Assembly: GCA_028284845.1 (NCBI GenBank)
Contig: JANQQY010000672.1
Coordinates: 1-10,840 of the forward strand
Direction: 5' to 3'
DNA from: Spirochaetales bacterium
GTDB taxonomy: Bacteria > Spirochaetota > Spirochaetia > DSM-27196 > SLST01
DNA: 10,840 nucleotides
Shown: positions 6,671 to 10,840 of the stretch, in pieces
Layout: every line of letters begins with the position of its first letter
How positions within the stretch are numbered: the stretch's first letter is position 1
The notes under the pieces: model-generated
Databases searched by the model: none
What the model saw: the letters and a program-made list of their open reading frames with translations, nothing else
Told to the model about the DNA's origin: nothing
Translations under genes and position numbers: made by a program

Positions 6671-7799
6671 TGTGAGCAGCAGAATCAGCAAGGAAACCGG
6701 CGAACCTCTCTACGTGCAAATCCAGAACATCATCCTGGATGAGATCCGAAGCGGAACGCTCAGCCCCGGCTCGCCCATCTACTCAGAACACGAGCTCGCG
6801 GCACGACTCGACGTGAGCAGACTCACCGTCCGTCGCGCCTACGGAGAGATGGTCAACAAGGGCTTGCTCTACAGCATCCATGGAAAGGGCACCTACGTCA
6901 GTGCCGACGCGGCGAACAGCACCGGCGCACAGTCACCCTCGGACCGGCGCCGACTGGGAACGACGTTGGCAGTCGTCTTTCCGGAGATCTCCCAATTCTT
7001 TGGGCCTATCCTCCATTCGATCGAAGACGAGGCGAAGGCGAAGGGCATGCAGATTCAGCTGATCTTCAACTCGTCACTTCGCTCAGAGAACGATGCCATT
7101 GATCGGGTCCTTGCGACGGAGAGCACCGGTGGGCTCATTATCACTCCCTACCGGCGTTCAACCCAGCGGAGCTACAGCAAGTACATGGATGTCTACCGGT
7201 CTGGTATTCCCACCGTCATGGTTGGGAAGCCGCCGTTTCACCTGCACTTTGACTCTGTCTATTGCGACGATGTGGTCGCCACCTTTGACCTTGTCTCAGA
7301 ACTCCGCACGCGCGGCCACGAGCGGGTCGCATGGTTGATGGACAGCTCCGGAGATGCTGAAGCAATCGCAGAACGCAAAGAGGGATACCTTCGGGCACTC
7401 GCGGAAGGCTCGGCTTCCGGGACGGCGACTCTCATTGACACGGTCACACCGGCCTGGGAGGGCAATCTCGTCGAGCTCATGGGCAAGCCCGATCGGCCCA
7501 CCGCCATTGCAAGCGATAACGATATGTCGGCCGCCCGCGCGCTTAACCTGTTGCTCGCCAATGGATTCAGAGTTCCGGAAGAGGTGAGCATCGTCGGATT
7601 CGACAACTACGAACTCTGCGAGACCCTTTCGGTCCCACTCAGCTCAATGAGTCAGCCTCGCGCGGAGATGGGACGAAGAGCGTTCGAACTTCTTCGCGAG
7701 CAGATCGGTCGCGAGGAGAGCCAACGACGCACAGGCGTCCACCACATTGTGCTGGTTCCTACCCTCGTTGAGCGAAATTCAACTCGATCTATCCCTTAA
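6663..7799 (+). CDS. GntR-type transcriptional regulator with LacI-like sugar-sensing domain (AraR-like)
   Basis: A 378-aa protein. Residues about 14-80 are a GntR winged helix: PLYVQIQNIILDEIRSG, then LDVSRLTVRRAYGEMVNKG and the wing GKGTYVS. Residues about 98-370 form a periplasmic-binding-protein-like sensor: GTTLAVVFPEI, GGLIITPY, GHERVAWLMD, PTAIASDNDMSA and VSIVGFDNYELC are the usual LacI/PBP1 blocks. This arrangement matches AraR-type regulators, which generally repress sugar genes and are released by a sugar. I chose the ATG at 6663, which overlaps the GH78-like stop by 8 bases; an in-frame ATG at 6633 would add ten residues before the winged helix. It is co-transcribed with the two hydrolases, so it may control itself. 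Its 3' end overlaps the convergent permease gene by 11 bases. A candidate site is the palindrome near 3890. Confidence 0.9.
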   Translation: MSDVSSRISKETGEPLYVQIQNIILDEIRSGTLSPGSPIYSEHELAARLDVSRLTVRRAYGEMVNKGLLYSIHGKGTYVSADAANSTGAQSPSDRRRLGTTLAVVFPEISQFFGPILHSIEDEAKAKGMQIQLIFNSSLRSENDAIDRVLATESTGGLIITPYRRSTQRSYSKYMDVYRSGIPTVMVGKPPFHLHFDSVYCDDVVATFDLVSELRTRGHERVAWLMDSSGDAEAIAERKEGYLRALAEGSASGTATLIDTVTPAWEGNLVELMGKPDRPTAIASDNDMSAARALNLLLANGFRVPEEVSIVGFDNYELCETLSVPLSSMSQPRAEMGRRAFELLREQIGREESQRRTGVHHIVLVPTLVERNSTRSIP

Positions 7800-8667
7800 C
7801 GGATCCCAGCACAATCCCCTTCACGAAGTGCTTCTGCAGGAAGGGGTAGACGAGGAGAATCGGAATCATCGCGACAAAGATCTGCGCTGAGATCAGCGTT
7901 CTGTCAGATACCTTCGCGAAGGCAAGCGCCTGCTCGAGATTGTTGATGTCACGCTGCGCCGTCATCGTGTAGAGGAATGTCTGCAGTGGGTAGTTGGATG
8001 ATCGATTCATATAGATGAGCCCCGAGAAGTACTCATTCCAGTGCCCAACCGCGGAGAGCAGAGTGATCGTCGCGATCGCAGGCATGGAGAGCGGCACCAC
8101 GACCATCAGCATGACTTGGCCGTAGCCGGCTCCATCAATCATAGCGGCCTCTTCCAGTGAAGGCGGGAGACTGCGAATGAAGTTCATGATCAGGATCACG
8201 CTGAACATCGGAACGGCCGCCGGCAACACGAGCGCCCAGAAGCGATCGACGAGCCCCAGGCTACGAACGAGCATAAAGGTGGGCACAAGTCCGCCGTTGA
8301 AGAGCATGACAAACACCATCGCCCACATAAAGATGTTCCGCCCGGGGAGGATCTTGGCGGTCTTGGACAGAGGGTAGGCCATCAGAAGCGTTAGGACGAT
8401 GTTGAGCGACGTGCCCACGAGTACCCTCATCGTACTCACACCAAAGGCTCGAAGGAAGGCGCCTTCGCGAAACATGACCCGGTACGAATCAACGGTGAAA
8501 TCGCGGGGCCAGAAGAAGACATTGCCCTTCGCTACCTCACCCTGTTCAGAGAAGGAGATCGCAAGGATGTTGACCATTGGCAGAATGCAGAGCAATGCCA
8601 CAAGGCCAAGTCCCGTATAGACAAAGCCTCGAAAGACTTTGTATCCCGTTGAAACACCTACAGCCAT
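7789..8667 (-). CDS. ABC transporter permease, CUT1 family (YtcP/LplC-like)
   Basis: A 292-aa inner-membrane protein with six predicted hydrophobic segments (first VYTGLGLVALLCILPMVNIL at about 16-35). The EAA loop, EEAAMIDGAGYGQVMLMVVV at about 172-191, docks the ATPase, and the tail HFVKGIVLGSVKG is characteristic of the YtcP/LplC branch. It pairs with the upstream permease to import an oligosaccharide or glycoside. The ATG follows the previous stop by 8 bases; GAGG, overlapping that stop (tGAGG), gives six bases to the start. It is the last importer gene, and its stop lies inside the 3' end of the convergent regulator gene. No ATP-binding gene follows, as usual for this family, which borrows an MsiK-like ATPase. 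Confidence 0.93.
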   Translation of the reverse strand: MAVGVSTGYKVFRGFVYTGLGLVALLCILPMVNILAISFSEQGEVAKGNVFFWPRDFTVDSYRVMFREGAFLRAFGVSTMRVLVGTSLNIVLTLLMAYPLSKTAKILPGRNIFMWAMVFVMLFNGGLVPTFMLVRSLGLVDRFWALVLPAAVPMFSVILIMNFIRSLPPSLEEAAMIDGAGYGQVMLMVVVPLSMPAIATITLLSAVGHWNEYFSGLIYMNRSSNYPLQTFLYTMTAQRDINNLEQALAFAKVSDRTLISAQIFVAMIPILLVYPFLQKHFVKGIVLGSVKG

Positions 8668-8675
8668 GGCAGACC

Positions 8676-9581
8676 TCAGAAGACGCGGTAGTCGCTGTAC
8701 TTGTATGCCAGGTACTGCGACGATGCGATGAGCACAAAGGCGACGACCGATCGGAAGAGTCCGACTGCGGTCCCAAGACTGTAGTTGAAGTCGACAAGCG
8801 ATATTCGGTAGACAAACGTGTCTATGATGTCACCGGTCCGGTAGACAAGGGTGTTGTAGAGATTGAACACCTGATCAAAGTTGGCGTTCATGATGTTTCC
8901 CAGATTCAGGATTGCTATGAGCATGACGATGGGGAGCATCCCGGGGATCGTGATGTGGCGCGTTGACTGAAGCCAGTTCGAGCCATCAACGCGGGCGGCC
9001 TCGTAGAGGTTGGGGTCAATTCCAACGATCGCCGCGAGGTAGATGATCGTGCCAAAGCCGAACTCCTTCCAGATATCCGATACGACGAGTACCGGCCGGA
9101 ACCAGTTGTTGTCTCCAAGGAAAAAAATGGGATCCTCACGACCGAACCTCGCAAGGACGCTGTTCACGAGTCCGCCATCGATACTGAGAAGGTCAACGAG
9201 CATGCCGCCAAGGATGACCCAGGAGAGGAAGTGCGGCAGATAGATCATCGTCTGCACGGTCTTTTTGAATCCGACGTGCGAGACCTCATTCAGAAGAATG
9301 GCGGTGATGATGGGTATTGGAAAGCCAATCAGAATCTTGAGGATGGCTATGATAAAGGTGTTGCCAACGACTCGCCACGTGTCGGGCAAGCTGACCATGT
9401 ATTCGAAGTACTCGAGGCCAACCCACGGCGATCCAAGGATTCCGCGTGACGGGAAGAAGTCCTTGAACGCAATAGTGATCCCGTAGAGCGGGATGTAGTT
9501 GAAGATGATGAGGAAGACAAAGCCGGGAATGAGCATGAGGTACAGCGGATAGACCTTGCCCAACTTCTGCTCTCTCGCCAT
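8676..9581 (-). CDS. ABC transporter permease, CUT1 family (LplB-like)
   Basis: A 301-aa inner-membrane protein. After a charged N-terminus (MAREQKLGKV) comes the first membrane helix, YLMLIPGFVFLIIFNYIPLY, whose NYIPLYG ending is typical of LplB. Further helices and the EAA loop EAARVDGSNWLQSTRHITIP (about 194-213) follow, and the protein ends with the short tail YKYSDYRVF. The frame extends upstream to a TTG at 9602, but GGGAGG five bases before the ATG at 9581 sets this start and places the upstream hairpin wholly outside the gene. It is the partner of the next permease, 8 bases downstream, and of the binding protein upstream. The substrate cannot be read from the sequence; lipo-oligosaccharide, pectin or rhamnogalacturonan oligomers are known cargoes of relatives. 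Confidence 0.93.
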   Translation of the reverse strand: MAREQKLGKVYPLYLMLIPGFVFLIIFNYIPLYGITIAFKDFFPSRGILGSPWVGLEYFEYMVSLPDTWRVVGNTFIIAILKILIGFPIPIITAILLNEVSHVGFKKTVQTMIYLPHFLSWVILGGMLVDLLSIDGGLVNSVLARFGREDPIFFLGDNNWFRPVLVVSDIWKEFGFGTIIYLAAIVGIDPNLYEAARVDGSNWLQSTRHITIPGMLPIVMLIAILNLGNIMNANFDQVFNLYNTLVYRTGDIIDTFVYRISLVDFNYSLGTAVGLFRSVVAFVLIASSQYLAYKYSDYRVF

Positions 9582-9586
9582 GCGCA

Positions 9587-9592
9587 CCTCCC
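9587..9592 (-). promoter_or_regulatory. Ribosome binding site of the LplB-like permease
   Basis: The minus strand reads GGGAGG, five bases before ATG at 9581. It falls inside the longer alternative frame starting at TTG 9602, which argues against that longer start. Confidence 0.7.
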
Positions 9593-9603
9593 AGGCGTAC
9601 AAA

Positions 9604-9623
9604 GGGGAGCCCGAAGGCTCCCC
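9604..9623 (-). terminator. Intercistronic UUCG-tetraloop hairpin after the binding-protein gene
   Basis: The minus strand reads GGGGAGCC-TTCG-GGCTCCCC, a perfect 8-bp GC-rich stem closed by the very stable C(UUCG)G loop, then only TTT before GTACG. It lies in the 67-base gap between the solute-binding-protein stop (9649) and the permease start (9581). The short T run suggests partial termination or protection of the 3' end of the binding-protein mRNA rather than full stop. Such hairpins are known in sugar importer operons (malE-malF type), where they keep the binding protein more abundant than the permeases. Confidence 0.75.
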
Positions 9624-9648
9624 GCAAAGATCGGTTTACTCGCCGGCC

Positions 9649-10840
9649 CTACTGACCGTTAATCTCATCAAGAATTGCCTGGCCACCAAGGCTCAGGTAC
9701 TCTTCGATGAAGGTGTCATACGAGCTCACAGGCTCTCGGCCGGTGATGATTGCAGCGAGCGTCTCTTCCAGTCGGTCCTGAAGGAGCGAGCCCTGCCGCT
9801 GCATCGTCTCCGTGTTCGCCCCAGTGTATCCAGGGAAGACGTAGCTTGCCTGCGGGTACTCTTCCATTCGAGCGACCGCCTCAAGGAAGATGTCGGTGAA
9901 CTGTCGGACGGTGACGTCGTCAGCACCGGCGCGACCGGAGAGGATGTCATACGACTGACCATGCACTACGTATTGCGGCTCCTCAGGGTTGAAGTCCGGG
10001 TCCGCAAGCGCCCGAGACAGCGGCGATGAGTCGAAGTAGGTCGGGTTCTGAAGCTGAACCGGGCCCCAGTTGTTGATTGGAATACCAACATGGATGTTGG
10101 AGATCTCTCGCCATCCCTGCGCCCACTCCTTCGAGAAGTCGAAATGAGCCGTGAAGTAGTGGTTCAGCATGACGACAAGGGCCTCAGGATGGGCATAGTC
10201 AGCGCTGATGCCGTACCACGCATTGGTGGGGAACGGTACAAAAGGCCGATACTCACCGGTGGTCTCGCTCGCCGGAATCTGAATGATGTCCCACTCAATG
10301 CCTTCCTGATAGGTGGTGGCAAAGCCAGGGTCGACGGGCTTCCAGAAGACGCCGAGCCAGAGGCCGAGCTTGCCGGCAGCAACGTCCGCGTCCACCTGCT
10401 GGAAGTCCTTCACCGGCCATTCCGGATCAAGGGCTCCAACCTCGGTCAGATCCTGAAAGATCTGCAGAACATCCTTGAGACCCGGATCGAGGCTCCCGTT
10501 GGCGACCTCACCGTTCGCATCCCGGATGTGGCGGAAGGGGTAGTAGCCGTACGCGTTCGAGACAATCTCAAAGGTGTTCACAAGCCAATCGACTTCCTGG
10601 GACATCGCCAGGCCGAAAGTGTCATCCTCACCGTTCCCGTCCGGATCCTCGGTGGCAAACGCGACCGCGAGATCCAGAAGCTCTTCCATCGTCGTTGGGA
10701 TGTCACGGCCTACCGCCTCTCTCCAGTCACGTCTGATCCACGCGACTCGGAGGTTTCCCTGGGTGTTCGACGTGGCAGGGATGCCGTAGATGGCATCTCC
10801 TCGGCGTACCGGCTCGACCATGGCTCCGTCGAAGGCGAAC
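9649..10840 (-). CDS. Extracellular solute-binding protein of a CUT1 sugar importer (LplA-like), N-terminus outside the window
   Basis: 396 residues of the C-terminal portion are present and the frame stays open through the right edge (FAFDGAMVEPVRRGDAIYGI). Relatives are about 500-560 aa, so the missing part should hold the lipoprotein signal and first lobe. The family is shown by YGIPATSNTQ, IPTTMEELLDLAVAF, an acidic DPDGNGEDD loop (about 65-73) that resembles a calcium site, and the ending GREPVSSYDTFIEEYLSLGG-QAILDEINGQ, typical of LplA-like proteins. It captures the sugar ligand outside the membrane and hands it to the two permeases downstream. It is rich in Trp and Tyr (WLGVFW, NNWGPVQ), as expected for stacking on sugar rings. 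A strong hairpin follows its stop. Confidence 0.92.
   Translation of the reverse strand, partial: FAFDGAMVEPVRRGDAIYGIPATSNTQGNLRVAWIRRDWREAVGRDIPTTMEELLDLAVAFATEDPDGNGEDDTFGLAMSQEVDWLVNTFEIVSNAYGYYPFRHIRDANGEVANGSLDPGLKDVLQIFQDLTEVGALDPEWPVKDFQQVDADVAAGKLGLWLGVFWKPVDPGFATTYQEGIEWDIIQIPASETTGEYRPFVPFPTNAWYGISADYAHPEALVVMLNHYFTAHFDFSKEWAQGWREISNIHVGIPINNWGPVQLQNPTYFDSSPLSRALADPDFNPEEPQYVVHGQSYDILSGRAGADDVTVRQFTDIFLEAVARMEEYPQASYVFPGYTGANTETMQRQGSLLQDRLEETLAAIITGREPVSSYDTFIEEYLSLGGQAILDEINGQ

Noticed and set aside
7816..7846. CCCCTTC...GAAGGGG inverted repeat near the convergent gene ends, considered as a terminator
   Set aside because: It lies inside the permease coding sequence, is explained by the codons for LQKHFVKG, and has no following T run on either strand.

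Overview
The window is bacterial, moderately GC-rich, tightly packed DNA carrying a carbohydrate-utilisation locus. Gene content is a CUT1-type ABC importer of the LplA/LplB/YtcP kind without its own ATPase, a GntR-type regulator with a LacI-like sensor domain, two GH78-type (alpha-L-rhamnosidase-like) proteins, a nitrilase-superfamily hydrolase, a creatininase-family hydrolase and one unrecognised protein. This combination is commonest in Spirochaetota and Paenibacillus/Clostridia-type Firmicutes; Chloroflexota is also possible. The taxon is inference from gene content only and I hold it loosely.

Layout, left to right. (1) Positions 1-236 form a fold-back: 1-73 is an exact reverse complement of 164-236 around a 90-base centre. 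The + strand reading through 1-163 continues the glycosidase better than the - strand reading does, so this looks like a chimeric contig end rather than biology. (2) 63-3830, minus strand: an unrecognised 278-aa protein, a creatininase-family protein and a GH78 glycosidase, overlapping by 4 and 11 bases. The GH78 gene is cut by the fold-back. (3) 3831-3929: a divergent control region with a good sigma-70-type promoter for the plus strand, a TGTATATATACA palindrome and an adjacent inverted repeat. (4) 3930-7799, plus strand: a nitrilase-like hydrolase, a second GH78-like protein and the regulator, as one operon (11-base gap, then 8-base overlap). (5) 7789-10840, minus strand, converging on the regulator with an 11-base tail-to-tail overlap: two permeases and, cut by the right edge, the solute-binding protein. 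A UUCG-tetraloop hairpin lies between the binding-protein gene and the first permease gene.

Inferred working model: the binding protein and permeases import an oligosaccharide or glycoside, energised by an ATPase encoded elsewhere. The two GH78-type enzymes, which show no signal peptides, cleave it in the cytoplasm. The nitrilase-like and creatininase-like enzymes may open amide or related C-N bonds (or, for the creatininase fold, a cyclic intermediate) in the product. The regulator probably senses a sugar and acts at the divergent region. The two amide-hydrolase-type families beside rhamnosidase-like enzymes, plus the unrecognised protein, are the most unusual part and hint at a nitrogen-containing glycoside as substrate. 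The sequence does not identify that substrate.
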